From positions 62,001 through 126,000 of the forward strand of contig NZ_WHUF01000004.1 of NCBI RefSeq assembly GCF_009380165.1: a DNA stretch of 64,000 bases, in the 5' to 3' direction. This document shows, piece after piece, positions 12,907 through 22,256 of this stretch; within the stretch, counting starts at the first letter, position 1; every line of letters starts with the position of its first letter. The stretch comes from Rugamonas rivuli (lineage in GTDB: Bacteria > Pseudomonadota > Gammaproteobacteria > Burkholderiales > Burkholderiaceae_D). A model generated the notes under the pieces. The model was not told the origin of the DNA. It saw only the letters and a program-made list of their open reading frames with translations, and did not search any database. Position numbers and translations under genes: made by a program.

Positions 12907-14829
12907 ATGACCATTTTTGACAACTACGCCGCACGGTACGAACGGACCAAAGAAGAAGAGATGTCCATGAAGGAGTATCTCGAACTTTGCAAAAAAGATC
13001 GACTCACCTACGCCAGCGCGCCAGAGCGCATGTTGGCCGCCATCGGCGAACCAACGCTGGTCGATACCCGCAACGACACCCGGCTGTCACGCATCTTCGC
13101 GAACAAGGTCATCAAAATATATCCGGCATTCCGCGAGTTCTACGGCACCGAGGAAGTGATCGAACAAGTGGTGTCCTACTTCCGCCATGCCGCGCAGGGG
13201 CTGGAGGAACGCAAGCAGATCCTGTATCTGCTGGGCCCTGTGGGCGGCGGCAAATCGTCGATCGCCGAGAAACTGAAGTCGCTGATGGAGCATGTGCCCT
13301 TCTACTGCCTGAAAGGCTCGCCGGTCAACGAATCGCCGCTCGGCCTGTTCAACGAGGAAGAGGACGGCGTGATTCTCGAAGAAGACTACGGCATTCCGCG
13401 CCGCTATCTGCGCAACATCCCCAGCCCATGGGCGGTCAAGCGCCTGCACGAATTCAACGGCGATATCAATCAATTCCGCGTGGTCAAGCGCTATCCATCG
13501 GTGCTGAAGCAGATCGCCATCTCCAAGACCGAACCGGGCGACGAGAACAACCAGGATATTTCCTCGCTGGTCGGCAAGGTCGATATCCGCAAGCTGGAAG
13601 ATTATTCGCAGGACGATCCTGATGCCTACAGCTACTCGGGCGGCCTGTGCCTGGCCAACCAGGGCTTGATGGAATTCGTCGAAATGTTCAAGGCGCCGAT
13701 CAAGGTGCTGCATCCGCTGCTGACCGCCACGCAGGAAGGCAACTACAAAGGCACCGAGGGCTTCGGCGCGATACCGTTCGACGGCATCATCCTGGCGCAC
13801 TCGAACGAGTCGGAGTGGAAGACTTTCAAGAACAACCGCAACAACGAGGCTTTCCTCGATCGTATCTACATCGTCAAAGTGCCGTACTGCCTGCGCGTGA
13901 CCGACGAGATCAAGATCTACGACAAGCTGGTGGCCAACTCCTCGCTGTACCAGGCCCCATGCGCGCCCGGAACGCTGAAGATGATGGCGCAGTTCGCGAT
14001 CCTGTCGCGGCTGAAGGATCCGGAGAACTCCAGCATCTTCAGCAAGATGCTGGTCTACGATGGCGAGAACCTCAAGGACACCGATCCGAAAGCCAAGTCC
14101 ATGCACGAGTATGTCGACTATGCGGGCGTCGACGAGGGCATGAACGGGCTGTCGACACGCTTCGCCTTCAAGATCCTGTCCAAGGTCTTCAACTTCGACA
14201 ACACCGAAGTGGCGGCCAATCCGGTGCACCTGCTGTACGTGTTGGAGCAGCAGGTCGAGCGCGAGCAGTTCCCGCCTGAAACCGAACAGAAGTACTTCTC
14301 GTATATCAAGGAGCACCTGGCGCAGAAATACGTGGAGTTCATCGGCAAGGAAATCCAGACCGCCTACCTGGAATCGTATTCGGAATACGGCCAGAACATC
14401 TTCGACCGCTATGTGACCTTCGCCGACTTCTGGATACAGGATCAGGAGTACCGCGATCCGGACACCGGCGAAAGCTTCGACCGCGAGTCGCTGAACAACG
14501 AGCTGGAAAAGATCGAGAAGCCGGCCGGGATTTCCAATCCCAAGGATTTCCGCAACGAGATCGTCAACTTCGGTCTGCGTGCGCGCGCCAACAACGGCGG
14601 CAAGAATCCGGCCTGGACCAGCTACGAGAAGTTCCGCACCGTGATCGAGAAGAAGATGTTCTCCAACACAGAGGAACTGCTGCCGGTCATTTCGTTCAAC
14701 GCCAAGGCCAGCGCCGAAGACGCCAACAAGCACGCCGACTTCGTCGCCCGCATGGTGGAGAAAGGCTATACGGCCAAGCAGGTACGGCTGCTGTGCGAAT
14801 GGTATTTGCGTGTGAGGAAGTCGTCTTAA
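12907..14829 (+). CDS. prkA: PrkA/YeaG family serine protein kinase (AAA+)
   Basis: 640-aa protein. The N-terminal AAA+ domain has Walker A GPVGGGKS at about residues 110-117, and the C-terminal third is the PrkA kinase-like domain. Length and sequence are typical of YeaG. It is followed by yeaH and a spoVR-family gene, the conserved trio linked to nitrogen starvation and stationary-phase stress in enterobacteria. YeaG is reported as a kinase, though members act at least partly as Lon-like AAA+ proteins. The start is ATG 12907 (MTIFDNYAARYE) with AAAGGAC 6 nt upstream. Confidence 0.93.
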   Translation: MTIFDNYAARYERTKEEEMSMKEYLELCKKDRLTYASAPERMLAAIGEPTLVDTRNDTRLSRIFANKVIKIYPAFREFYGTEEVIEQVVSYFRHAAQGLEERKQILYLLGPVGGGKSSIAEKLKSLMEHVPFYCLKGSPVNESPLGLFNEEEDGVILEEDYGIPRRYLRNIPSPWAVKRLHEFNGDINQFRVVKRYPSVLKQIAISKTEPGDENNQDISSLVGKVDIRKLEDYSQDDPDAYSYSGGLCLANQGLMEFVEMFKAPIKVLHPLLTATQEGNYKGTEGFGAIPFDGIILAHSNESEWKTFKNNRNNEAFLDRIYIVKVPYCLRVTDEIKIYDKLVANSSLYQAPCAPGTLKMMAQFAILSRLKDPENSSIFSKMLVYDGENLKDTDPKAKSMHEYVDYAGVDEGMNGLSTRFAFKILSKVFNFDNTEVAANPVHLLYVLEQQVEREQFPPETEQKYFSYIKEHLAQKYVEFIGKEIQTAYLESYSEYGQNIFDRYVTFADFWIQDQEYRDPDTGESFDRESLNNELEKIEKPAGISNPKDFRNEIVNFGLRARANNGGKNPAWTSYEKFRTVIEKKMFSNTEELLPVISFNAKASAEDANKHADFVARMVEKGYTAKQVRLLCEWYLRVRKSS

Positions 14830-14838
14830 GCAGGATAG

Positions 14839-14869
14839 CGCGCCGCCCCGCATAGGCGGTGGCGGCGCG
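14839..14869 (+). repeat. Intercistronic hairpin between prkA and yeaH
   Basis: CGCGCCGCC (14839-14847) and GGCGGCGCG (14861-14869) form a perfect 9-bp GC-only stem with a 13-nt loop. There is no U-tract. It sits between the prkA stop and the yeaH ribosome binding site, so it is more likely an mRNA-stability or processing element that sets different levels of PrkA and YeaH than a terminator. Confidence 0.5.
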
Positions 14870-14899
14870 GCGCCGACCAATAGCAGCAGGAGGCATCTT

Positions 14900-16168
14900 T
14901 TGACTTACCTCATCGACCGACGTTTGCAGGGCAAGAACAAGTCTGCGGTCAACCGCGAGCGCTTCTTGCGGCGCTACAAGGCCCAGATCAAGGACGCGGT
15001 GGGACGTGCCATCAAAGGCCGCTCCATCACCGACATTGAGAATGGCGAAAAAGTCTCCATCCCGGTCAAGGACGTGGGCGAGCCCTCGTTCGGCCACGCC
15101 CATGGCGGCGTGTGGGAAACCATCAACCCGGGCAACCAGGAATACCTCAAGGGCGACCTGATCAACCGGCCCAAGGGCGGCGGCGGTTCCGGCCGCGGCA
15201 AGGCCGGCAATAGCGACCAGATGACCGAGGACGATTTCATCTTCGAACTGTCGCGCGAAGAATTCATGAACTACTTCTTCGAAGACCTGGAACTGCCCAA
15301 CCTGGTCAAGACGCAGCTGACCGCCACCACCGAATTCAAGAACCAGCGCGCCGGCTACAATATGTCGGGCACGCCGTCCAACATCCACGTGCTGCGTTCG
15401 CTGCGCGGCGCGTTGGGACGGCGCATCGCGGTCGGCGGCAGTTCGCGCAAGCGCGTGATCGAAGCCGAGCGCGAGCTGGAGGAGTTGCTGCTGGACGGCG
15501 AACCGCTGGACGCGCCGCGCGTGGTCGAGCTGAAAAAGCTGATCCACCATCTGCACACGCGGCTGCTGGCCATCCCCTTCATCGACCCGTTCGACCTGCG
15601 CTACAGCAACCGCGTCAAGGTGCCCAAGCCGATGACGCAGGCGGTGATGTTCTGCATCATGGACGTCTCCGGCTCGATGGACGAAACCCGCAAGGACACG
15701 GCCAAGCGCTTCTTCATCCTGCTCTACCTGTTCCTCAAGCGCGTGTACGACAAGATCGAAGTCGTGTTCATCCGCCACCACACGGCGGCCGCAGAGGTCA
15801 ACGAGGAAGAGTTCTTCCACTCGCGCGAATCGGGCGGCACCGTGGTGTCCTCCGCGCTGAACCTGCTCGACAAGATCATCGACGAGCGCTACGGCGCCGG
15901 CAGCTGGAACAGCTACGTCGCCCAGGCCTCGGACGGCGACAACTGGGACAACGATTCCGTGCTGTGCCGCCAGCTGCTGGTCAACACCATCATGGCCAAG
16001 GTGCAGTACTACACCTATGTCGAGATCACCGACGGCCCGCCACAAAACCTGTGGGAGCAGTATTCGCAGATCCCCGACCACCACCCGCATTTCGCCATGC
16101 AGAAAATAGTCACGCCGGCCGATATCTATCCGGTGTTCCGTGAACTGTTCAAGAAACAGCCGAAATAG
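14900..16168 (+). CDS. yeaH: YeaH/UPF0229 family protein (VWA-like)
   Basis: 422-aa protein that follows E. coli YeaH closely: DRRLQGKNKS at the N-terminus, a glycine-rich linker near residues 93-105, FDLRYSNR, and a von Willebrand-type metal site in MDVSGSMDE (about 254-262) followed by SGGTVVSSAL. The start codon is TTG at 14900, supported by AGGAGG at 14888-14893 and by homology from the second residue on. It sits 70 nt after prkA and 12 nt before spoVR. The molecular role is unknown, but the gene is co-inherited with prkA. Confidence 0.93.
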   Translation: MTYLIDRRLQGKNKSAVNRERFLRRYKAQIKDAVGRAIKGRSITDIENGEKVSIPVKDVGEPSFGHAHGGVWETINPGNQEYLKGDLINRPKGGGGSGRGKAGNSDQMTEDDFIFELSREEFMNYFFEDLELPNLVKTQLTATTEFKNQRAGYNMSGTPSNIHVLRSLRGALGRRIAVGGSSRKRVIEAERELEELLLDGEPLDAPRVVELKKLIHHLHTRLLAIPFIDPFDLRYSNRVKVPKPMTQAVMFCIMDVSGSMDETRKDTAKRFFILLYLFLKRVYDKIEVVFIRHHTAAAEVNEEEFFHSRESGGTVVSSALNLLDKIIDERYGAGSWNSYVAQASDGDNWDNDSVLCRQLLVNTIMAKVQYYTYVEITDGPPQNLWEQYSQIPDHHPHFAMQKIVTPADIYPVFRELFKKQPK

Positions 16169-16180
16169 GCAGCCGACATC

Positions 16181-17731
16181 ATGAACGATATGACGCATGC
16201 ACCTGCCCCCAAGCCGCGCCATCCGCGCGCCCTGCCGGAACAGTCGGAGTGGACCTTCGAACTGATCGAGCAGGCCCACCAGGAAATCCGCCGCGTCGCC
16301 GAAGCCTTCGGGCTCGATACGTATCCGAATCAACTGGAGATCATCACCGCCGAGCAGATGATGGACGCCTACACCTCGGTCGGCATGCCGGTGTCGTACA
16401 ACCACTGGTCGTTCGGCAAGCATTTCCTGTCGACCGAAAAAGGCTACAAGCGCGGGCAGATGGGCCTGGCCTACGAGATCGTCATCAACTCCAATCCCTG
16501 CATCGCCTACCTGATGGAGGAGAACAGCCTGACCATGCAGGCGCTGGTGATCGCGCACGCGGCCTACGGCCACAACTCCTTCTTCAAGGGGAACTACCTG
16601 TTCCGCACCTGGACCGACGCCGACGCCATCGTCGACTACATGGTGTTCGCCAAGAACTACATCGCCGAGTGCGAACAGCGCCACGGCATCGACGCGGTCG
16701 AGTTGCTGCTCGATTCCTGCCACGCGATCCAGAACTACGGCGTCGACCGCTACAAGCGGCCGGCCAAGCTGTCGATGGCGCAGGAGCGCGCGCGGCAGAA
16801 GGAGCGCGAAGCCTATGTGCAGTCGCAGATCAACGAGCTGTGGCGCACCCTGCCCCGCCGCGAGGAAGAGGAAGAGGAAAAGGCCGCACCGCGCTTCCCG
16901 CCCGAGCCCGAGGAAAACCTGCTCTACTTCATCGAGAAATACGCGCCGCTGCTGGAACCCTGGCAGCGCGAGATGGTGCGCATCGTGCGCAAGATAAGCC
17001 AGTACTTCTACCCGCAGCGCCAGACCCAGGTGATGAACGAGGGCTGGGCCACCTTCTGGCACTACACCATCCTCAACCAGTTGTACGATGAGGGTGTGGT
17101 GGCCGACGGCTTCATGATGGAATTTTTGAAGAGCCATACCAACGTCGTCTACCAGCCGCCGGTGAGCAGCCCCTACTACAACGGCATCAATCCGTATGCA
17201 CTGGGCTTCGCGATGATGACCGACATCCGCCGCATCTGCGAGCACCCGACCGACGAGGACCGCGAATGGTTCCCGGACATCGCCGGCAGCGACTGGCGCA
17301 AGACGCTGGACTTCGCGATGCGCAATTTCAAAGACGAAAGCTTCATTGCCCAGTACCTTTCGCCCAAGCTGATACGCGAGTTTCATTTCTTCGCCGTACT
17401 GGACGACGACAATAACGAAAAACTGGCAATCTCCGCCATACACGACGATCTGGGCTACCGCTACGTGCGCCAGCAGCTGGCCGAGCAGTACAACCTGGGC
17501 AATCGGGAGCCGAACATCCAGGTGTGGTCGGTCAACACCCGCGACGACCGGGCGCTGACCTTGCGCCACACCCAGTTCCAGCGGCGGCCGCTGAACCAGC
17601 AGGCCGGCGAAGTGCTCAAGCACGTGGCCAGGCTGTGGGGCTTCGACGTGCACCTGGAAACCGTGGGGCCGAACGGCGAAATCGTCAGTTCGCTGGAGGT
17701 CAAACGCGAGAAACGGGGACGCGGAAGCTGA
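16181..17731 (+). CDS. SpoVR family protein (YcgB)
   Basis: 516-aa protein with the features of SpoVR/YcgB: SVGMPVSYNHWSFGK (about residues 66-80), AHAAYGHNSFFK, the acidic EEEEEEK stretch near 228 and MNEGWATFWHYTILN near 285-299. It is cytoplasmic. The biochemical function is unknown. It closes the conserved prkA-yeaH-spoVR cluster, and a strong terminator follows 58 nt downstream, so the three genes form one unit. Confidence 0.92.
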   Translation: MNDMTHAPAPKPRHPRALPEQSEWTFELIEQAHQEIRRVAEAFGLDTYPNQLEIITAEQMMDAYTSVGMPVSYNHWSFGKHFLSTEKGYKRGQMGLAYEIVINSNPCIAYLMEENSLTMQALVIAHAAYGHNSFFKGNYLFRTWTDADAIVDYMVFAKNYIAECEQRHGIDAVELLLDSCHAIQNYGVDRYKRPAKLSMAQERARQKEREAYVQSQINELWRTLPRREEEEEEKAAPRFPPEPEENLLYFIEKYAPLLEPWQREMVRIVRKISQYFYPQRQTQVMNEGWATFWHYTILNQLYDEGVVADGFMMEFLKSHTNVVYQPPVSSPYYNGINPYALGFAMMTDIRRICEHPTDEDREWFPDIAGSDWRKTLDFAMRNFKDESFIAQYLSPKLIREFHFFAVLDDDNNEKLAISAIHDDLGYRYVRQQLAEQYNLGNREPNIQVWSVNTRDDRALTLRHTQFQRRPLNQQAGEVLKHVARLWGFDVHLETVGPNGEIVSSLEVKREKRGRGS

Positions 17732-17788
17732 GCAACATATATATAAGGCTTTTGCCGCAGCTGGGCATGGGTCTTGCAAGGGATGAAT

Positions 17789-17823
17789 CGGGGTCAGAGG
17801 AACCGCTCTGGCCCCGGTTTTTT
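17789..17823 (+). terminator. Rho-independent terminator after spoVR
   Basis: An 11-bp stem, CGGGGTCAGAG (17789-17799) with CTCTGGCCCCG (17806-17816) and one G-U pair, has a 6-nt loop and is followed at once by a run of seven T. It ends the prkA-yeaH-spoVR transcript. Confidence 0.85.
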
Positions 17824-18237
17824 TAGCGAAGGCATGCCGCAAGGCAGAAGTCAACAGCTTTCGTCACTGGCATGGAGAGTGTTTCTCGCAAGAATTTCAT
17901 GAAAGAAACATTTGCGGCCAAATTATCAATTGTTCGTAGTAAAATTACGCGCATAATATTCCGTTTTTGAGCTTAAGGGAAAACTAAGTAATGTCGTGGT
18001 GCGTCGCGCCCCAAAATTGCGCCGGAGAGTCTTGTAAATTGAGCTAGAACGGTGCAAAGGGAGCGCTACCACATAGGAAAACCCTATGAAATTTAACCGG
18101 TTTTAGGGATGAAAATTCTATGTAAAATCAAGAATTCGTATGTATAATTCGCCGACGTCCCGGATGCGGCTGTTGTTTTGTGTCGCCATTTTGGGGTTTA
18201 GTAGCAACAAAAAGAGTTGGTATTGGAGAAAGCAGGC
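17824..18237 (+). promoter_or_regulatory. Leader and promoter region of the tonB-exb operon
   Basis: The 414-bp stretch has no convincing coding frame. It is AT-rich, and a TATAAT hexamer lies at 18143-18148, about 95 bp before the tonB start, but the matching -35 is weak. I see no clear Fur box in it. The tonB ribosome binding site GGAGAAAG is at 18225-18232. Confidence 0.4.
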
Positions 18238-18897
18238 ATGAATTTCACGCACAACGAGAAAAGCACCGGGAAGAACTTTACAGGCATTACCATTGTCGTT
18301 TTGTTGCACCTCCTGGTTGCTTATGGGATCGTGACGGGCTTGGGTAAACGTCTGGTGAGCAAGATGATCGCACCAGTGGAGACCAAGATCATTGAGGAGG
18401 TCAAACCTCCTCCACCGAAAGAACTCCCACCGCCACCACCTCCGCCAGAGATGAAAGCGCCACCACCGCCTTTCATCCCGCCAGTTGAGGTGAACGTGCA
18501 GCAGCCTCCGCCGCCGCAAAACGTGATCGCGAACGCGACCAGCGTGAAGCCTGCGACGAACGAACTGCAAAAAGCGCCACCGGCACCACCGGCAGCGCCA
18601 CCAGGACCGGCTAAATCGGTGAACGTAGCTGCTGTAGCTGACTTCAGCACTTGCGCGAAACCGGAGTGGCCAAAATCCTCCCTGCGTAACGAAGAAACCG
18701 GTACGGTCACGTTATCGTTCTTGATTGGAACCGACGGCCACGTCGCCGATTCCAAAGTCATCAAATCCAGTGGTTTTAGGGACTTGGACAAGGCCGCTTT
18801 GAATGGTATCGGTAAATGCCGTTTCAAACCGGGTCTGACCGACGGGAAACCGACGGAAGCGTGGATGCAGATGCAATACGTCTGGACGCTGGAGTAA
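18238..18897 (+). CDS. tonB: Energy transducer TonB
   Basis: 219-aa protein with one N-terminal membrane helix (about residues 17-37), a periplasmic proline-rich spacer (55-125, with runs such as KPPPPKELPPPPPPPE) and a C-terminal TonB domain (140-219, with GTVTLSFLIGTDGHV and the YVWTLE end). It carries proton-motive energy to outer-membrane receptors. The start is ATG 18238 after GGAGAAAG; in-frame TTG codons upstream are less likely. It heads a cluster with exbB, two exbD genes and a TPR gene. The receptor at 62640 is a possible client. Confidence 0.92.
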   Translation: MNFTHNEKSTGKNFTGITIVVLLHLLVAYGIVTGLGKRLVSKMIAPVETKIIEEVKPPPPKELPPPPPPPEMKAPPPPFIPPVEVNVQQPPPPQNVIANATSVKPATNELQKAPPAPPAAPPGPAKSVNVAAVADFSTCAKPEWPKSSLRNEETGTVTLSFLIGTDGHVADSKVIKSSGFRDLDKAALNGIGKCRFKPGLTDGKPTEAWMQMQYVWTLE

Positions 18898-18983
18898 AAC
18901 CGAGGCGGCAGTTAAGTCTCACTTAGTAATTTTCGTTGTCATTACGTTCAGCGATCTGATTATTTTATCAATTTGGAGGAAGC

Positions 18984-19886
18984 ATGTTTAAGAATACCCG
19001 TTTGTCCGCTGTACTGGCCGCTGTGCTGTTTTCCGTGACCGCAGCCACCGCCCTGGTAAGCGCCCCAGCCTTCGCTGACGCGCCAGCCTCGGCCGCCGCT
19101 TCGGCACCAGCAGCCGCTCCAGCAGCGGATGCGGCGCCAGCAGCACCGGCAGCAGAAGCTCCAGCTGCCAAGGGCGGCAAAGAAGAAGTGGACAATCCTT
19201 ACGGCTTCGAAGCTGTATGGAACGGTGGTTTCGTATCGCGCGGCACCCTGATCATCCTGTCGCTGATGTCCATGGGTTCGTGGTACATCATCATCACCAA
19301 ACTGATCGACCAGATGAAAATCTTCAAACAGTCGAAAGAAACCTCGGCCAAGTTCTGGAAAGCCTCGTCGATCGCTGCTGGTTCGGCAGCCCTGAAAGAC
19401 GGCTCGCCATTCCGCTTCATCGCTGAAACCGGCACCAAGGCTACCGTGCACCACGACGGCGCCCTGCTGGAACAAATCGACCTGTCGACCTGGGTGACGA
19501 TGTCGATCCAGCGCGCTGTTGATAAAGTTCAATCGCGTCTGCAAGACGGCCTGTCGTTCCTGGCAACCGTTGGTTCGACCGCACCGTTCATCGGTCTGTT
19601 CGGTACCGTTTGGGGTATTTACAATGCACTGATCGCCATCGGCATGTCGGGTAACGCATCGATCGACAAAGTTGCAGGTCCAGTGGGTGAAGCGCTGATC
19701 ATGACCGCTTTCGGTCTGTTCGTTGCAGTTCCTGCCGTTCTGGGTTACAACTGGCTGGTGCGTCGTAACAAAGCCGCAATGGAAGACGTCCGTTCGTTCT
19801 CCGCTGACGTGCACTCGGTACTGATCTCGGGCGCCATGTCCACCAGCGAAGCTGGCCGTGCCGCCGGCGCTAAAAAGATTGGATAA
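18984..19886 (+). CDS. exbB: ExbB/MotA/TolQ family proton channel with signal peptide
   Basis: 300-aa protein. Residues 1-32 form a cleavable-looking signal peptide (hydrophobic core, then APAFADA), followed by an Ala-rich linker (34-66) and three membrane helices. The MotA/TolQ/ExbB channel core is GSTAPFIGLFGTVWGIYNAL near residues 200-219. The N-terminal signal plus linker is the longer ExbB form known from several Proteobacteria. It forms the proton channel with ExbD that powers TonB. A GGAGGAAGC site lies just before the ATG, and exbD follows after 6 nt. Confidence 0.93.
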   Translation: MFKNTRLSAVLAAVLFSVTAATALVSAPAFADAPASAAASAPAAAPAADAAPAAPAAEAPAAKGGKEEVDNPYGFEAVWNGGFVSRGTLIILSLMSMGSWYIIITKLIDQMKIFKQSKETSAKFWKASSIAAGSAALKDGSPFRFIAETGTKATVHHDGALLEQIDLSTWVTMSIQRAVDKVQSRLQDGLSFLATVGSTAPFIGLFGTVWGIYNALIAIGMSGNASIDKVAGPVGEALIMTAFGLFVAVPAVLGYNWLVRRNKAAMEDVRSFSADVHSVLISGAMSTSEAGRAAGAKKIG

Positions 19887-19892
19887 TTAATC

Positions 19893-20321
19893 ATGTCGAT
19901 GTCCGTAGGCTCCGATAGCGGAGACGAAGATCAAGTCATGTCAGAAATCAACACGACGCCCCTGGTGGACATCATGTTGGTTCTGCTGATTATCTTCCTG
20001 ATCACGAGCCCGGTTGTTCTGAAGCTGATCAAGATCCAGCTGCCAGAAGAAGCCAACCAGGTTATTCAGACCAAGCCGGAAGATGTCAACATCGTTGTAA
20101 GCAAGGATGGCGACATCTACTGGAATCAGAAGAAAATGCGCGACGCGAATGAGTTGTTCGATTTTCTGAAGGTGGAAGCAGTGAAGTTGCCTCAGCCGGA
20201 AGTGCATGTTCGTGGCGACCAAGAAACTCGCTACGAAGCAATCGGCAAGGTTATTTACACTACCCAGCGCGCTGGTATTCAGAAGGTCGGCTTCATCACC
20301 GAACCGCCTGATAAGGGTTAA
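19893..20321 (+). CDS. exbD: ExbD biopolymer transport protein, copy 1
   Basis: 142-aa protein with one membrane helix (residues 28-46) that begins with LVDIMLVLL, where the aspartate is the conserved proton-carrying residue, and a periplasmic domain ending in QRAGIQKVGFITEP. It starts 6 nt after exbB and is surely translated from the same mRNA. A second, different ExbD follows. Confidence 0.93.
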   Translation: MSMSVGSDSGDEDQVMSEINTTPLVDIMLVLLIIFLITSPVVLKLIKIQLPEEANQVIQTKPEDVNIVVSKDGDIYWNQKKMRDANELFDFLKVEAVKLPQPEVHVRGDQETRYEAIGKVIYTTQRAGIQKVGFITEPPDKG

Positions 20322-20338
20322 TGCCCGAATAGTGCATC

Positions 20339-20361
20339 GCAGGCCTGGAGTCCGGGCCTGC
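20339..20361 (+). repeat. Intercistronic hairpin between the two exbD genes
   Basis: GCAGGCC (20339-20345) pairs with GGCCTGC (20355-20361) around a 9-nt loop, between the first exbD stop and the ribosome binding site AAAAGGA of the second. There is no U-tract. It is likely an mRNA structure that tunes relative expression rather than a terminator. Confidence 0.45.
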
Positions 20362-20381
20362 CCTTCTTAAAAGGAAACACC

Positions 20382-20810
20382 ATGAGTATGAATGTCGGCT
20401 CCCCAAGCGGTGGCGCGGATCCGGAACCAATGATGGAAATGAACATGACGCCCCTCATCGATGTGATGTTGGTGCTGATTATCATGATGATCATTACGAT
20501 TCCGAAGGCAAACCACTCGGTCAACCTGAACATGCCGGTCGGCACCCCGCCTCCGCCTGTCAAGGAACCTGTGGTGATCACGATTGACGTCGACTTCGAC
20601 GGTACGATTCTGTGGGATAACGCTGTCGTTCCTGACCGCGGCACCCTGGAAGCGAAACTGACCGATGTCGCAGCGCAAGCTGACCAGCCGGAAGTGCATC
20701 TGCGTCCGAACAAGCTGGTATCGTATAAAGTCGTGGCAGGCGTGATGGCTGCGGCCCAGCGTCTCGGCGTGACCAAGATTGGCCTGGTCGGCAACGAACA
20801 GTTCCAATAA
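20382..20810 (+). CDS. exbD2: ExbD biopolymer transport protein, copy 2
   Basis: 142-aa ExbD paralogue. The membrane helix (about residues 24-43) starts with LIDVMLVLII and keeps the conserved aspartate. The periplasmic part ends AAQRLGVTKIGLVGNEQF. It differs clearly from copy 1 outside the helix. Paired exbD genes after tonB-exbB are known in Xanthomonas and in other Oxalobacteraceae, where the second copy has a specialised role. The gene symbol follows that usage. Confidence 0.9.
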   Translation: MSMNVGSPSGGADPEPMMEMNMTPLIDVMLVLIIMMIITIPKANHSVNLNMPVGTPPPPVKEPVVITIDVDFDGTILWDNAVVPDRGTLEAKLTDVAAQADQPEVHLRPNKLVSYKVVAGVMAAAQRLGVTKIGLVGNEQFQ

Positions 20811-20830
20811 TCAGTTCTATGTTCAACGAT

Positions 20831-20850
20831 AGGCAGGACCATTCCTGCCT
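20831..20850 (+). repeat. Hairpin between exbD2 and the TPR gene
   Basis: AGGCAGGA (20831-20838) and TCCTGCCT (20843-20850) form a perfect 8-bp stem with a CCAT loop, 20 nt after the exbD2 stop. The downstream bases are T-rich but broken (ATTTCGCATTTT), so it may be a leaky terminator or a processing site that lowers expression of the TPR gene. Confidence 0.5.
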
Positions 20851-20881
20851 ATTTCGCATTTTGATGAAAGAAAACTTACCC

Positions 20882-22105
20882 ATGACCAAGTTTCGTCTCG
20901 CTCATCTCGGCCTGGTAATGGCCGCTATTGGTTTCACAGCAGCAGCTCCTCTGGCAGGTTTTTCCTCGGTTGCCTACGCGGCCGACGCGGTGCGTGCTGA
21001 AATCGGCAAACCATTGCAGGAAGCGCAGAAACTGGCTGCGGCAGGCAAGAACAAAGAAGCACTGGCCAAACTGAAAGAAGCCGACGCTGTCGGTGGCAAG
21101 ACCCCGAATGAAACCTACCTGATCGAACGCACCCGCGCTTCGGCCGCTACCGCCGCCGGCGATAACGACGCCGCCGCCCGCGCCTTCGAAGCAGTGATCA
21201 ATTCCGGCAAGCTGTCGCCTGCCGAAGCCCCGAAATTCTCCGAAGCCCTGGCCGGCATTTACTACCGCGCCAAGGACTACCCAAAAGCGATCACCTGGTT
21301 CCAGCGCGTGCTGAAAGACAATCCAGGCAATACCCAGGCGCATGAATACCTGACCCAGATCTACTACACCTCCGGCAAGTACGCCGAAGCGGCCAAGGAA
21401 CTGCAAGGCTCGAAAAACCTGAGCGAAGCCCAACTGGGCATGCTGGCCAACATCCAGCTGAAGCAGAACGACAAGGAAGGCTACGTCCAGACCCTGGAAA
21501 AACTGGCCGGCTCCTATCCTAAGAGCACCTACTGGGCCGACCTGCTGAACCGCGTTTCGGGCAAGCCTGGCTTCGCCTCGTCGCTGTCGCTGGACGTGCT
21601 GCGCCTGCGCCTGGCCAACGGCCTGCTGTCCAAGCCGAACGAGTACATGGAAATGTCGCAGCTGTCGCTGCAAGCGGGCAATCCTGCCGAAGCGATCAAG
21701 ATCATCGATCAGGGCTACAAGAAAGGCGCGCTGGGCACCGGTTCCGACGCCGCCCGCCACCAGCGTCTGAAAGACCTGGCCGCCAAGACCCAGACCGAGT
21801 TCGACGCCAAGCAAGCCACGCTGGAAGCCGAAGCCGTCAAGAACAAGGACGCCGACGCGCTGGCCAACATGGGCTACGCCCTGGTTTCCGCCGGCAAGGC
21901 CGACAAAGGCTTGCCGCTGCTGGAACAGGCTGTGAAACTGGGCACCGCGAAAAACCCTGAAGCCGTCAAGCTGCACCAGGGTATCGCCCAGTCCATCGCC
22001 GGCAAGAAAGCCGCCGCACTGGCGACGCTGAAATCGGTCAAAGGCAAGGACGGCGCCGCCGACCTGGCCCGCTACTGGACCCTGAACATCAATCACCCGA
22101 TGTAA
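20882..22105 (+). CDS. Exported tetratricopeptide repeat protein of the TonB cluster
   Basis: About 407 residues. A signal peptide (1-32, MTKFRLAHLG... ending AYAAD) precedes several TPR-like helix pairs, for example YPKAITWFQRVLKDNPGN and YAEAAKELQ, so it is a periplasmic repeat scaffold. ATG 20882 is preferred because a signal peptide begins there; the in-frame ATG at 20864 adds six residues. Codon choice resembles that of the exb genes, suggesting strong expression. A terminator follows. It may assemble or tune the TonB-ExbBD complex, but no direct role is known. Confidence 0.8.
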   Translation: MTKFRLAHLGLVMAAIGFTAAAPLAGFSSVAYAADAVRAEIGKPLQEAQKLAAAGKNKEALAKLKEADAVGGKTPNETYLIERTRASAATAAGDNDAAARAFEAVINSGKLSPAEAPKFSEALAGIYYRAKDYPKAITWFQRVLKDNPGNTQAHEYLTQIYYTSGKYAEAAKELQGSKNLSEAQLGMLANIQLKQNDKEGYVQTLEKLAGSYPKSTYWADLLNRVSGKPGFASSLSLDVLRLRLANGLLSKPNEYMEMSQLSLQAGNPAEAIKIIDQGYKKGALGTGSDAARHQRLKDLAAKTQTEFDAKQATLEAEAVKNKDADALANMGYALVSAGKADKGLPLLEQAVKLGTAKNPEAVKLHQGIAQSIAGKKAAALATLKSVKGKDGAADLARYWTLNINHPM

Positions 22106-22126
22106 TCGTCTGATTCGATGCGCAAA

Positions 22127-22163
22127 AGCGCTGTCCGGCCCCGCGCCGGACAGCGCTTTTTTT
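22127..22163 (+). terminator. Rho-independent terminator of the tonB-exb operon
   Basis: A 13-bp perfect stem, AGCGCTGTCCGGC (22127-22139) with GCCGGACAGCGCT (22145-22157), has a 5-nt loop and is followed by a run of T (22157-22163). Confidence 0.9.
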
Positions 22164-22256
22164 ATGCTGAGCCGCTGCTTTTCCCGCGATAACTGTCGGC
22201 TACCGCAAACAAACCGTATAATCCTCCATTTAGCGACAGTTTCCCCCCAGATTCCC

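Noticed and set aside
14696..17854. 1052-codon minus-strand frame opposite prkA-yeaH-spoVR
   Set aside because: It is antisense to three conserved genes, and its composition and lack of domains mark it as a shadow.
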